The position numbers were made by a program, and so were the translations under genes. Below, piece after piece: positions 52,518 through 61,252 of a stretch of 64,000 nucleotides of DNA (its first letter is position 1; every line of letters starts with the position of its first letter). Origin of the DNA: Afifella marina DSM 2698 (GTDB lineage: Bacteria; Pseudomonadota; Alphaproteobacteria; Rhizobiales; Afifellaceae). The notes beneath the pieces are model-generated. The model worked only from the letters and a program-made list of their open reading frames with translations, did no database searches and had not been told where the DNA came from. The stretch covers positions 1 to 64,000 of the forward strand of contig NZ_FMVW01000012.1 of assembly GCF_900102695.1 (NCBI RefSeq), written 5' to 3'.

Positions 52518-53288
52518 TTGATCCAAGATCCGTTCTTTTATCTGGTGGCGGTTCCGGCCGTCATCATGATCGGGCTTTCCAAGGGCGGCATCGGCGGTGC
52601 CGGGGCGATGCTCGGCGTGCCGCTCGTCACCCTTGCCATCGATCCGGTGCGCGCGGCGGCCATCCTCTTGCCGATCCTCGTCGCCATGGATCTCGTCAGT
52701 CTCTACGCCTGGCGCGGGGTCTATCAGACGAAGAGCCTTGCCATTCTGCTGCCGGGCGCCGCCCTTGGTGTCGGCATCGGCTGGGTGCTCGCCGGCTCGA
52801 TCGGCGAAGAGGAGATCCGCCTCATCGTCGGCGGGATCGGGCTCGTCTTCTCTCTCGATCATTATCTCGGGCATTATTTCGGCGGGGAAGCGAAGCGGGC
52901 GCCGCGCCCGCATCAGCCGGCGAAGGGGATGATCTGGGGTACCGTCGCGGGCTTCACGAGCTTCGTCGCGCATGCCGGCGGGCCGCCATTTCAGATGTAT
53001 ATGCTGCCGCTGCGGCTGCCGCCGCCGGTCTATGCGGGCACGTCCGTGATCTTCTTTGCGGTCGTCAACGCGCTCAAGCTGTTGCCGTATTTCATGCTCG
53101 GACAGTTCTCGGCGGCGAACCTTCAAACCTCCCTGGTTTTGATGCCGCTGGTGCCGGTCGCGACATTGACCGGCGTCTGGCTGGTGAAGGCGGTGTCGCC
53201 GAAGTTCTTCTATGCGCTGAGTTATGCGCTGGTGCTTCTGGTCTCCCTCAAGCTCATCTTCGATGCCGGTATGGCGCTGATGGCCTGA
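52518..53288 (+). CDS. TSUP family permease (TauE/SafE)
   Basis: A 256-residue membrane protein with about eight helices and the two-fold 'GIGGAGAMLGVPLV' / 'FTSFVAHAGGPPFQMYMLP' repeats of the sulfite exporter TauE/SafE family. Substrates are organosulfonates, sulfite or other anions. TTG start 52518. It is convergent with a second TSUP gene of the same size class. Confidence 0.88.
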   Translation: MIQDPFFYLVAVPAVIMIGLSKGGIGGAGAMLGVPLVTLAIDPVRAAAILLPILVAMDLVSLYAWRGVYQTKSLAILLPGAALGVGIGWVLAGSIGEEEIRLIVGGIGLVFSLDHYLGHYFGGEAKRAPRPHQPAKGMIWGTVAGFTSFVAHAGGPPFQMYMLPLRLPPPVYAGTSVIFFAVVNALKLLPYFMLGQFSAANLQTSLVLMPLVPVATLTGVWLVKAVSPKFFYALSYALVLLVSLKLIFDAGMALMA

Positions 53289-53311
53289 GAGGGCGTCCCG
53301 GAACGACGACC

Positions 53312-54046
53312 TCAAAACAGCGCGTCGGCGAAGAGTTTGACGGTGATGACGGCGAGGATCGCGAGGATCAGCCGGTCGAAACTGCCGGGCTTCATGTCGC
53401 GGCCGAGCCATTGGCCGAGGCGCATGCCGAGAAACACCGGCACGAGGGCCGCGATGCTGAGCATGAGGCGCTGCCAGGTGAGGATGCCGGCAAGCGCGAG
53501 CGATGGGAGCTGCGCGACGGCAAAGCTCGTGAAAAGAACCGAGACCGCGAAGACGAATTTCGGACGCTCCAGACGCAGGGCGTTCATGAAGGTGACGCTG
53601 ACCGGAGCGGAGATGCCGGTCGCGCCCTGAAGGGTTCCGGCCAAAAAACCGATGGCCGGGGCGATCGCCGTGGCACGGGCCATTGCGAGCTTCACCTGGG
53701 GGTGCAGGAGGCGGAGCGCGATATAGGCGAGCATGACGAGCGCGAGCCCGAGCGAGAGAAAGCGGGCAGGCAGGCTCGTCAGAAGAAGGGTGCCGGCGGC
53801 AATGCCGATCAGGCTCATCACCACAAGTCGCGGGAGAAAGGGCAGGTCGGCGCTATGGGCGCGGAACCTCCAGACCTGCGAAAGGTTGGCCGTCAGGATC
53901 GGGATGGTCAGGATGGCGATCGCGTAAGGAACGTCGAGAAAAGCCGCAATGCCCGGTATCGCCACGAGCGGCAGTCCCATGCCGGCAACGCCTTTGATGG
54001 TGCCGCCCGCAGCGAGGCAGAAGAAGATGACAAGAAGTTCGTTCAA
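53312..54046 (-). CDS. TSUP family permease (TauE/SafE), second copy
   Basis: A protein of about 244 residues with eight hydrophobic segments and 'GGTIKGVAGMGLPLVAI' plus 'LAGTLQGATGISAPVSVTFM', the TSUP repeat motifs. It is only distantly similar to its convergent neighbour. The start is uncertain; TTG 54046 gives a normal N-terminus, and a hydrophilic extension to TTG 54184 is open. Confidence 0.86.
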   Translation of the reverse strand: MNELLVIFFCLAAGGTIKGVAGMGLPLVAIPGIAAFLDVPYAIAILTIPILTANLSQVWRFRAHSADLPFLPRLVVMSLIGIAAGTLLLTSLPARFLSLGLALVMLAYIALRLLHPQVKLAMARATAIAPAIGFLAGTLQGATGISAPVSVTFMNALRLERPKFVFAVSVLFTSFAVAQLPSLALAGILTWQRLMLSIAALVPVFLGMRLGQWLGRDMKPGSFDRLILAILAVITVKLFADALF

Positions 54047-54254
54047 CGTGGGTCGCTCGTGATGAGTTGTCTCTGGCCTGTCGAATAGGCCGAAGAGGCG
54101 ACCGTTGTCGCTCCACTTGTGTCGCGGGCGGTCGGCAAAGCGGGATATCTTGGAAGTGTTGCCGGCCGGGATATGGTCTGACAAAATGGAGCGAGCTTAG
54201 CGGTTTTTTCATCCTCCCGTCCGATCGTTAGCATGAGAGCATCCGACAGCCAGG

Positions 54255-56543
54255 ATGATGGAGCACGGTTCACACATATATATCGACCGCCGCGCCGAGC
54301 CGGATATCTATATCTCGCTGGTCAATTCCCTCTACAGCTCCATGCGATCTCTCGTCGCAGGGGCGATCGGAGGGACGGCGGCCGTCCTTGTCACGGCGAT
54401 CCAGATCGACGGGTTGCCTCTCTATGTGTGCGCCGCGCTCATTGCCGTTGTCGGCTTCCTTCGCGTGGCCGTCGCCTTTGCCTTCCGCCGACGTGGCGGC
54501 GACAAGCTGCCGGTGGAGCGGCCGGTGCTGTGGGACGTGCTCTACGGCATCGGGGCGTGCGCGTTCTCCTTCCTCCTCGGCGTCTGGTGCTACATCTGTC
54601 TGACGTTCTATGACGATGTGACCGCGCAGCTCGTCGCCGTCTCGGTGACGATCGGTTATTCCGCCGGCATCGCCGGACGCAATGCGGGCCGTCCGCAACT
54701 CGTCTCTCTGCAAATCCTATTTGCCTGTCTGCCGCTCGTCACCGGTTTCGTGGTGCAGGGCGAGCCGCCTTATCTGGCGCTCGGGATGCTTCTCGCTTTC
54801 TTCTTCTGGAGCATGCGCGGCGTTTCGATTTCCATCAGCGAGACGCTGCTTGCGGCATTGCGGGCCGAAAAGGTGATGACGCTGCTTGCGGGGCGTCTGG
54901 AAGCGGCGCTGTCCAGCATGTCGCATGGCGTGCTGATGATCGATGCGGAGCAGAAGCTGCGGGTTCACAATCAAAGGGCGCTCAGTCTTCTCGGTCTTTC
55001 ACCTGAATCGATCCGGCATGGCATGCCGATCAGCGAGCTTGTCCAGGCCTGCGTGCGCGAAGGCGTCTTCTCGCGTTCGGAGCTGAAGCGTTTGCAGGAG
55101 CAGTTCACGGTCGGGCGAACGCTGCAGATCGTCACCAACGACCGGCGCACCATTTCTCTTACCAGCGAGCCGGCGAAGGACGGCGGTTTTGTCATCGTCG
55201 CGGAGGATGTGACGGAGCGCAAACGCACCGAAGCGCGCATCTCCTACATGGCCCATCACGACGAGGTGACGGGGCTGCCCAATCGCGTGCGCCTGAAAGA
55301 GGAGCTGGAGCAGTTCCTGCGCAAGAGCGCCGAGGAAAACTCGGCCTTTGCCGTCTTCTGCGTCGATCTCGATCACTTCAAGAGCGTCAACGATACGCTC
55401 GGCCACCCGGTCGGCGACAGCCTTCTGCGCGCCACGGCGCGGCGGCTTGCCTCCATGACGCGCAAGAGCGACCTTCTCGCCCGCTTCGGCGGCGACGAAT
55501 TCGTGCTTCTCGCCTCAGGCGTCACCGACGCCGAACAGGCGGAGCAATTCGCAACGCGGGTCATCACGGCGTTGTCGCGTCCTTATGCGCTCAACGGGCA
55601 CAGCATCGTTGCCGGCGCGAGCGTCGGTGTCGCCTTCGCGCCCAAGGACGGCTCGAATGCCGACGCCCTCATCAAGAATGCCGACATGGCGCTCTACCGC
55701 GCCAAGGCGAACGGGCGCGGCACGTTCTGCGTCTTCGAGCCGGAAATGGATGTGCGCGCGCAGGAGCGCCGCTCGCTCGAAATGGAATTGCGTAGCGCCT
55801 TCGCCAACGAGGAGCTGGAGCTCTACTATCAGCCGCTCCTCAATGTGCGCAGCCGGACGATCTCCACCTGCGAGGCGCTTTTGCGCTGGCCGCGCGCGGG
55901 GCGGGGGATCGTGTCGCCCGGCGAGTTCATCCCGCTCGCCGAGGAGATGGGGCTGATCGTGGAGATCGGCGACTGGACGCTGGTGCAGGCCTGCCGCCAG
56001 GCGGTGCAATGGCCGCAGCAAATCCGTGTCGCCGTCAACGTCTCGCCGATGCATTTTCGCCGCGGCGACATCGTCCGCTCCGTCGAGGCGGCGCTCAAGG
56101 ATTCCGGGCTGCCGGCCGACCGGCTGGAGATCGAGGTTACGGAATCGGTGCTCTTGGAGCAGACGGAGCGCACGCGTCATGCGCTCGGCGAGCTCGCCGA
56201 GATGGGGATCCGCATCTCGCTCGACGATTTCGGCACCGGCTATTCGAGCCTCGCCTATTTGCAGAACTATCCGTTCCACAAGGTCAAGATCGACCGCTCC
56301 TTCCTCTCCGGGCTCGATGATGATCCGCAGCGTTTGATCATGTTGCGCGGCGTGGCGCGGCTTTCCGCCGAGCTCGGGCTTGCCGTGACGCTCGAAGGCG
56401 TCGAGCGGGACGATCAGCTCGCCATCGTCATGGCGGACGGATACGTCGACGAGGTGCAGGGGTTCCTGATCAGCTGCCCGGTGCCGGCTGAGAAGCTTGG
56501 CCGGCTTTTTGCATCGCGGAAAGAGAAGCAGGCGGCGGCCTAG
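54255..56543 (+). CDS. Membrane-anchored PAS-GGDEF-EAL cyclic di-GMP enzyme
   Basis: A 762-residue bifunctional protein. Residues about 30-205 form six hydrophobic segments; a PAS domain follows (about 210-325), then GGDEF (about 335-500) with 'RFGGDEF' intact near 410 and an RxxD inhibitory site ('RKSD') five residues before it, and EAL (about 510-755) with 'CEALLRW' near 538, 'DDFGTGYSS' near 656 and 'LEGVE'. Both synthesis and breakdown of c-di-GMP look possible. It lies 201 bp upstream of an RpfF-type signal synthase, so it may be the receptor of that signal, as RpfR (PAS-GGDEF-EAL, soluble) is in Burkholderia. Confidence 0.93.
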   Translation: MMEHGSHIYIDRRAEPDIYISLVNSLYSSMRSLVAGAIGGTAAVLVTAIQIDGLPLYVCAALIAVVGFLRVAVAFAFRRRGGDKLPVERPVLWDVLYGIGACAFSFLLGVWCYICLTFYDDVTAQLVAVSVTIGYSAGIAGRNAGRPQLVSLQILFACLPLVTGFVVQGEPPYLALGMLLAFFFWSMRGVSISISETLLAALRAEKVMTLLAGRLEAALSSMSHGVLMIDAEQKLRVHNQRALSLLGLSPESIRHGMPISELVQACVREGVFSRSELKRLQEQFTVGRTLQIVTNDRRTISLTSEPAKDGGFVIVAEDVTERKRTEARISYMAHHDEVTGLPNRVRLKEELEQFLRKSAEENSAFAVFCVDLDHFKSVNDTLGHPVGDSLLRATARRLASMTRKSDLLARFGGDEFVLLASGVTDAEQAEQFATRVITALSRPYALNGHSIVAGASVGVAFAPKDGSNADALIKNADMALYRAKANGRGTFCVFEPEMDVRAQERRSLEMELRSAFANEELELYYQPLLNVRSRTISTCEALLRWPRAGRGIVSPGEFIPLAEEMGLIVEIGDWTLVQACRQAVQWPQQIRVAVNVSPMHFRRGDIVRSVEAALKDSGLPADRLEIEVTESVLLEQTERTRHALGELAEMGIRISLDDFGTGYSSLAYLQNYPFHKVKIDRSFLSGLDDDPQRLIMLRGVARLSAELGLAVTLEGVERDDQLAIVMADGYVDEVQGFLISCPVPAEKLGRLFASRKEKQAAA

Positions 56544-56744
56544 ACCTAGCCACCCCCGGCGGCACTGGACCCAGGAAATCTCAGTCAAATCGCCATTTTG
56601 CGGTGCAGCACGGGTTTTCAATTCACAAGTTAAATGTTAACCTTAACAAAGTGCTACTGGCTTGCCGGTACCCTAAAGTTTATATTAACGTCATGAAGAA
56701 TTTTGTAATAAGTGTCAGTGTTCCTCTGCGGCGGGGGGTGGAAT
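56544..56744 (+). promoter_or_regulatory. AT-rich promoter region of the rpfF-like gene
   Basis: The stretch is far more AT-rich than its neighbours. TGTTAA-CC-TTAACA (56635-56648) is a 6-bp dyad; with another TTAA at 56630 and TATATTAA at 56681 it holds several TTAA motifs, similar to CtrA half sites but not in the TTAA-N7-TTAA spacing. It separates the c-di-GMP enzyme from rpfF, suggesting that rpfF has its own promoter. Confidence 0.45.
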
Positions 56745-57743
56745 ATGGCCAGACTTGAAGCGGCGGCGTGCGACGTGCGCAGCGAAGATATTGTCAGTAA
56801 CGAGCTGAGGGCGCGTACATCGGGTGCGGTCGGCGTCGCGATGCCGGCGAAAGGCTCCGTTGGAAGTGTTCGGGCCGCGATTTCCGAGGTCGCGGAGGAC
56901 GTGCGGGAGGTCGTTCTTTCTTACGAGGCCGAGAATGCGACTTTGTGGTCGACCATGGTGCCGCCCGGACGGCCGTGCTTTACGCGCCGGCTGGTGAGCG
57001 AATACATTCACCTGTTCCAGTCGCTGAATGCCCGCTTCGCAGATGCGGAATCGCTCGCTCTCAAATACATCGTCTATCAATCCGGCACGCCGTCGATCTT
57101 CAGCCTCGGCGGCGATCTCGACCTCTTCTCGCGGTTGATCCGGGCGCGGGACGAGGAGGGGCTGCGCGATTATGCGCATGCCTGCGCCAAGATGACCTAC
57201 CTCAATTCCATCAGCGCCGATCTGCCGATCGTGACGATCGCGCTGGTGCAGGGACAGGCGCTCGGGGGCGGGCTGGAATCGGCGCTGTCGTGCAATCTCA
57301 TCATCGCCGAGAAGAGCGCGACTTTCGGGCTGCCCGAGGTGCTTTTCAATCTCTTCCCCGGAATGGGCGCCTATTCCTATCTGAGCCGCAAGGTGTCGAG
57401 CCGGATCGCGGAAAAGCTGATGCTGTCCGGGCGCACCTATTCGGCGGACGAGATGCTGGAGGCAGGCGTCATCGACGAGGTGGTGGAGGACGGCACCGGT
57501 GAAAAGGCCGTGCGCGACCTGATCGAGCGCTCGCAGCGACGCCACAATGCGCAGGTCGGCGTCTATCGCACGCGCCGCCGCGTCATGCCGCTCAGCTACG
57601 AGGAATTGCGCGACGTCACGGATATTTGGGTCGAATGCGCGCTCGGCATCACAGATCTCGATCTGCGCAAGATGGAGAAGCTGGTGAAAGCCCAGGACCG
57701 GCTCAAGGGCGCCGTGGCCATGCCGGCCGCCGCGCATTCATGA
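56745..57743 (+). CDS. rpfF: RpfF-type DSF signal synthase (crotonase superfamily)
   Basis: A 332-residue crotonase-fold enzyme close to RpfF, which makes cis-2-unsaturated fatty-acid signals (DSF family) from acyl-ACP. Diagnostic: 'FSLGGDLDLFSRLI', 'ALVQGQALGGGLESALSC' and 'GLPEVLFNLFPGMGAYSYL'. Glu178 and Glu198 match the catalytic Glu141/Glu161 of Xanthomonas RpfF with identical 20-residue spacing. The first 55 residues are extra. ATG 56745 chosen (GGGG-rich ribosome site just before). It is followed after 9 bp by a tautomerase gene. Confidence 0.88.
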   Translation: MARLEAAACDVRSEDIVSNELRARTSGAVGVAMPAKGSVGSVRAAISEVAEDVREVVLSYEAENATLWSTMVPPGRPCFTRRLVSEYIHLFQSLNARFADAESLALKYIVYQSGTPSIFSLGGDLDLFSRLIRARDEEGLRDYAHACAKMTYLNSISADLPIVTIALVQGQALGGGLESALSCNLIIAEKSATFGLPEVLFNLFPGMGAYSYLSRKVSSRIAEKLMLSGRTYSADEMLEAGVIDEVVEDGTGEKAVRDLIERSQRRHNAQVGVYRTRRRVMPLSYEELRDVTDIWVECALGITDLDLRKMEKLVKAQDRLKGAVAMPAAAHS

Positions 57744-57752
57744 GGATGATCC

Positions 57753-58277
57753 ATGCCTCTTGCTGAATTGAGACTGACGCGCGGGGCGCTGTCGGACGCA
57801 AAACTCGACATTCTGGCGCGCGATCTGACGGCGATTTTGCTCGAACACCAGGGGGCGCGGCCGGGCAGTGCCGTGGCGCGCTCGATCACGCGTTTGGAGG
57901 TGACGGAGTTCGAGCCGCGCCGCACCTATGTCGGCGGCAATCTCTCCAACGCGCCCTGTTACCGGCTCTCCTACACGGTGCCGCTCGGCGCCCTGAACGA
58001 GGAGAAGAAGCGCTCGCTCGTGGAAAAATCGACGAACGCGATCCTGGCCGCGGAAGGCACGCCTTTCACCGAGGACGACGCCTACCGCGTCTGGTGTCTG
58101 ATCGACGAGGTGCCAGACGGCAATTGGGCGAGCGCCGGCAAGGTCTGGCGCTGGCGCGACATCATGCGCTGGGTCGCCAGGCGCGAGATCGCGGCGCGGC
58201 GACAGGAGCGCGAGGCCGGTGACGGGCAGCTGCCGGAGCGGGAACGCAAGACGGGAAGAGCCGGGATCGCTGCGTGA
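57753..58277 (+). CDS. Tautomerase superfamily protein, two fused 4-OT-like domains
   Basis: A 174-residue protein beginning Met-Pro, so the catalytic Pro-1 of tautomerases is kept. Two similar halves are visible: 'PLAELRLTRGALSDAKLDIL' (from residue 2) and 'PCYRLSYTVPLGALNEEKKR' (from about 67), the second ending 'VWCLIDEVPDGNW', the classical 4-OT pattern. It is therefore a fused dimer unit like CaaD/MIF-size members. A charged tail of 25 residues follows. Co-transcribed with rpfF by spacing; it could isomerise or otherwise process an unsaturated acid. Confidence 0.82.
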   Translation: MPLAELRLTRGALSDAKLDILARDLTAILLEHQGARPGSAVARSITRLEVTEFEPRRTYVGGNLSNAPCYRLSYTVPLGALNEEKKRSLVEKSTNAILAAEGTPFTEDDAYRVWCLIDEVPDGNWASAGKVWRWRDIMRWVARREIAARRQEREAGDGQLPERERKTGRAGIAA

Positions 58278-58311
58278 TCTTCGGAGCTCGAAGCTGACGA
58301 AGCCCGGCTCG

Positions 58312-58332
58312 GCGCGCACGAAATGTGCGCGC
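58312..58332 (+). terminator. Hairpin downstream of the tautomerase gene
   Basis: GCGCGCAC-GAAAT-GTGCGCGC is a perfect 8-bp hairpin 35 bases after the tautomerase stop. No T-run follows, so it may be a Rho-assisted or 3'-end stabilising hairpin rather than a classical terminator. Confidence 0.4.
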
Positions 58333-58520
58333 GAGGCTCAAGAGGCGAAGGCTGCGCCGCCTGAGGCGACGCAGATTGATACCGAGGGGGCCTCGCGTCT
58401 GCGCCGTTTCGGTCGCAACGGACGTCGTGAGGCTGCTGGGCGGGAGGCCGCCTTTGATCCCTGCATCGCCCCTTTCTGCGTCTGTCGTGCCCGGGACAGC
58501 CGGTCGTGCCACCGGGGGCT

Positions 58521-58552
58521 CCCGCCGCAAGTTCGTCCCGCCGCAAGTTCGT
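58521..58552. repeat. 16-bp perfect tandem duplication
   Basis: CCCGCCGCAAGTTCGT occurs twice end to end (58521-58536, 58537-58552) in non-coding sequence. Confidence 0.85.
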
Positions 58553-58756
58553 CTCAAGGCGAGATTTGCCGCTGCGAGATTGCCTGAAGCGGGCCCGGAC
58601 CGGGCCCGGAGCGGGTTGGTCCCCAAAGCGAGACAGGTTGTCGACAATAAAGGGGAAGAGAAAGGGAAGGCGGGCGGCCGAAGACGTTCGGAACGTCCGG
58701 GTCAAGAGGGGCGCTGGAATGGTCGGGACGACCTTGCGCCCCGCGGGCCGTTTTCA

Positions 58757-58795
58757 GTCCTTCCGGCCGGCCCTCAGGCCGCGAGCCGGAAGGAC
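58757..58795. repeat. 11-bp inverted repeat downstream of the YdcH-like gene
   Basis: GTCCTTCCGGC (58757-58767) and GCCGGAAGGAC (58785-58795) are perfect complements around a 17-base GC-rich loop. It lies 24 bases beyond the stop of the minus-strand YdcH-like gene; no T-run follows, so it may be an extragenic palindrome or a mRNA 3' hairpin. Confidence 0.6.
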
Positions 58796-58818
58796 CGGAC
58801 AAGCGTTCGAAAGGGGCT

Positions 58819-59013
58819 TTAGAGAGCGCCTTCCTGCTGGCCTTTCAGACGCGCAATCTCGTCCTTGAGTTGCAGCTTGCGCCGCTTCAGCTCAGCGACT
58901 TCAAGATCGTCGCTGGCCGGGTGGGCCATGGCTGCCTCGATCTCTTTTTCGAGAGCCTCATGGCGCCGCTCGAGCTCGGCAAGGCGCGCTTCAAGGGGCA
59001 TTTGCGTCTCCAT
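58819..59013 (-). CDS. YdcH/DUF465 family small helical protein
   Basis: A 64-residue protein with the DUF465 pattern: 'LAELERRHEALEKEI' and 'VAELKRRKLQLKDEIARL'. These small coiled-coil hairpins are widespread in Proteobacteria and of unknown role. An internal ATG (59001) is an alternative start. A second family member lies 200 bp away in the opposite direction. Confidence 0.82.
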   Translation of the reverse strand: METQMPLEARLAELERRHEALEKEIEAAMAHPASDDLEVAELKRRKLQLKDEIARLKGQQEGAL

Positions 59014-59214
59014 CTATGGTGGGGGATTTAAAGTGTGACATAGCTTCACCGCCCTGTCTAACGGAGCGGCAGGGTCCGTTAATATCTGCTGATCATTTGA
59101 TCACGCATTTTTTTGGCTTCAAGCTGCGGCTTTTCGAACCGTACGCTGGCATCCGCGGCCGATAGGCTGCATGAGACAATTCCTCGTGATAGATTGCCGC
59201 CCCTGGAGGTGATG

Positions 59215-59442
59215 ATGGATGGTAGCGACAACGTCGTGGAGCTGACGCAGAAGGAGATCAGGGCGGAGCTTGCTCTCTTGCGTCAGGAACACCGCGATCT
59301 CGATCATGCCATCGAAGCCCTTCATACGGCCTCGCCGCAGCCCGATTACCTGCAATTGCAGCGCCTGAAGCGCAAGAAGCTCTCCTTGAAGGACCGTATC
59401 CTCGCGCTCGAAGACAGGCTTCTGCCGGATATCATCGCTTAA
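59215..59442 (+). CDS. YdcH/DUF465 family small helical protein, second copy
   Basis: A 75-residue protein with 'LALLRQEHRDLDHAIEAL' and 'LQRLKRKKLSLKDRILALEDRL', the DUF465 pattern. GGAGG lies 5 bases before ATG 59215, which decides between two adjacent ATG codons. It is divergent from its paralogue. Confidence 0.85.
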   Translation: MDGSDNVVELTQKEIRAELALLRQEHRDLDHAIEALHTASPQPDYLQLQRLKRKKLSLKDRILALEDRLLPDIIA

Positions 59443-59603
59443 AGCCTGCTGAAGCGCGGTGTCTTTGCGGCAGGTTCGAAAGCCCCACGCGCGCAGTCTT
59501 TGCCTGATATTTGAGCCGATCAGTTGTCTTGCGGGAGGCTCCGGCATTCGTTAATCCGGCGTCTTTCCGGTTTTCTTTCTCTGCCAACGCGGACATTTTC
59601 GCC

Positions 59604-60104
59604 TTGACCGCATCATCTTCCGTTCCCGTCGCGCTCGTCATGGGCAGTCGCTCCGACTGGGCCACCATGCAGCGCGCGGCCGAAAAGCTCGACGAGCTCG
59701 CCATCGGCTACGAGGCACGCATCGTCTCCGCGCACCGCACCCCCGAGCGGCTTTACGACTTTGCCAAAGGGGCCGAAATGAACGGCTTCAAGGTGATCAT
59801 CGCGGGGGCCGGTGGGGCGGCGCATCTGCCTGGCATGGTCGCCTCCTTGACGCGCCTGCCGGTGCTCGGTGTGCCGGTGCAATCGCGCGCTTTGTCGGGG
59901 CAGGATTCGCTTTATTCGATCGTGCAGATGCCGGCCGGTATTCCGGTGGCGACCTTCGCGATCGGCGAGGCCGGCGCGGCCAATGCCGCGCTTTTCGCCG
60001 CCTCCATCCTGTCGCTCGGCGATGCGGCTCTGGCGGAGCGGCTCGCAACCTTCAGGCTGCGGCAGAGCGATGCCGTCGGCGAGGATCCGCGCGATGACAG
60101 CTGA
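59604..60104 (+). CDS. purE: 5-(carboxyamino)imidazole ribonucleotide mutase PurE
   Basis: A 166-residue mutase converting N5-CAIR to CAIR in purine synthesis. Seen: '[11 protein letters not shown]' phosphate loop near the N-terminus and 'SAHRTPERL' with the catalytic His. Start is TTG 59604, inferred from the family N-terminus; no ATG fits nearby. It overlaps purK by 11 bp. Confidence 0.94.
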   Translation: MTASSSVPVALVMGSRSDWATMQRAAEKLDELAIGYEARIVSAHRTPERLYDFAKGAEMNGFKVIIAGAGGAAHLPGMVASLTRLPVLGVPVQSRALSGQDSLYSIVQMPAGIPVATFAIGEAGAANAALFAASILSLGDAALAERLATFRLRQSDAVGEDPRDDS

Positions 60105-61203
60105 GCGCACAGGGGCGCTCGCCCCGGGCGCCACCATCGGCATTCTGGGCGGGGGCCAGCTCGGCCGCATGCTGGCGGTCGCCGCCGCGCAGCTGGGCTT
60201 CTCCACGCATGTCTTCTGCCCGGATCCCGACAGTCCGGCGTTTGACGTCTCGGCACATTACACGGTCGCCCCCTACGACGATCCGCGCGCTCTGGAAGCC
60301 TTTGCGGCCGATGTCGACGTCGTCACCTACGAGTTTGAGAATATCGCGGTCGACGCCGCTGAGCTGCTTGCGGCGACCTGTCCGGTGCGGCCTGGACCGC
60401 GTGCGCTCGAAGTGGCGCAGGACCGGCTCAACGAGAAGAGCTTTCTGACGGGCGCCGGCGTGCCGGTCGGCCCCTATGCGGCGATCGACGATCTCGACGG
60501 GCTCAAAGCCGCGCTTCAACATCTGAAGACGCCGGCAATCTTGAAGACGCGCCGCTTCGGCTATGACGGCAAGGGGCAGGTGCGCATCGACGACGCGAAC
60601 GATGCCGAGGCGGCCTATGCGGCAATCGCACGCGCGCCGGCGGTCCTGGAAGCCTTCGTGCCGTTTTCGCGCGAAGTCTCGGTGATTGCGGTGCGTGGCG
60701 CAAACGGCGAGACGGCGGTCTACGACGTGCCGGAAAACGTCCACCGCAACCATATCCTCCACACCTCCACCGTGCCGGCCAATCTCGCGCTTGCGACGCG
60801 GCAGAAGGCGGCGGAAATCGCCGCCACGATCGTGAGGGAACTCGATTATATCGGCGTGATCGGCGTGGAACTCTTCGTCATCGAAACGGGGGGCGGCGAG
60901 CTGCTCCTCGTCAACGAGATCGCGCCGCGGGTGCACAATTCCGGCCATTGGACGCGCGATGCCTGCGTCTGCTCGCAATTTGAAAATCATATCCGGGCGA
61001 TTGCCGGCTGGCCGCTCGGGTCCGTCTCCCGCCACAGCGACGCGGTGATGACCAATCTGATCGGCGAAGAGGCCGAGGATTGGCAGGCGCTTGCGGGCGA
61101 GAACAATTGCTGCGTGACGCTTTACGGCAAGCGCGAAATCCGGCCGGGGCGTAAGATGGGGCATGTGACGCGGCTGCAGCCGCTTACCAAGGCGCCTTGC
61201 TAA
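60094..61203 (+). CDS. purK: 5-(carboxyamino)imidazole ribonucleotide synthase PurK
   Basis: A 369-residue ATP-grasp enzyme making N5-CAIR from AIR, bicarbonate and ATP. Seen: '[14 protein letters not shown]', 'YEFENI', '[13 protein letters not shown]' (ATP-grasp) and '[14 protein letters not shown]'. Coupled to purE by an 11-bp overlap; the pair supplies consecutive steps. Confidence 0.96.
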   Translation: MTAERTGALAPGATIGILGGGQLGRMLAVAAAQLGFSTHVFCPDPDSPAFDVSAHYTVAPYDDPRALEAFAADVDVVTYEFENIAVDAAELLAATCPVRPGPRALEVAQDRLNEKSFLTGAGVPVGPYAAIDDLDGLKAALQHLKTPAILKTRRFGYDGKGQVRIDDANDAEAAYAAIARAPAVLEAFVPFSREVSVIAVRGANGETAVYDVPENVHRNHILHTSTVPANLALATRQKAAEIAATIVRELDYIGVIGVELFVIETGGGELLLVNEIAPRVHNSGHWTRDACVCSQFENHIRAIAGWPLGSVSRHSDAVMTNLIGEEAEDWQALAGENNCCVTLYGKREIRPGRKMGHVTRLQPLTKAPC

Positions 61204-61252
61204 GCCCCGCAAAGTGTGGTGCAAGGCCGCCGATCTCTCGACAGGATTAGCG

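Larger units (their letters stand above)
58278..58818. other. Structured non-coding spacer, 541 bp
   Basis: No convincing gene between the tautomerase and the minus-strand YdcH-like gene. It holds an 8-bp hairpin (58312-58332), a 16-bp tandem duplication (58521-58552) and an 11-bp inverted repeat (58757-58795). Overlapping open frames on both strands are Arg-rich and lack homology I can recognise. Confidence 0.5.
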
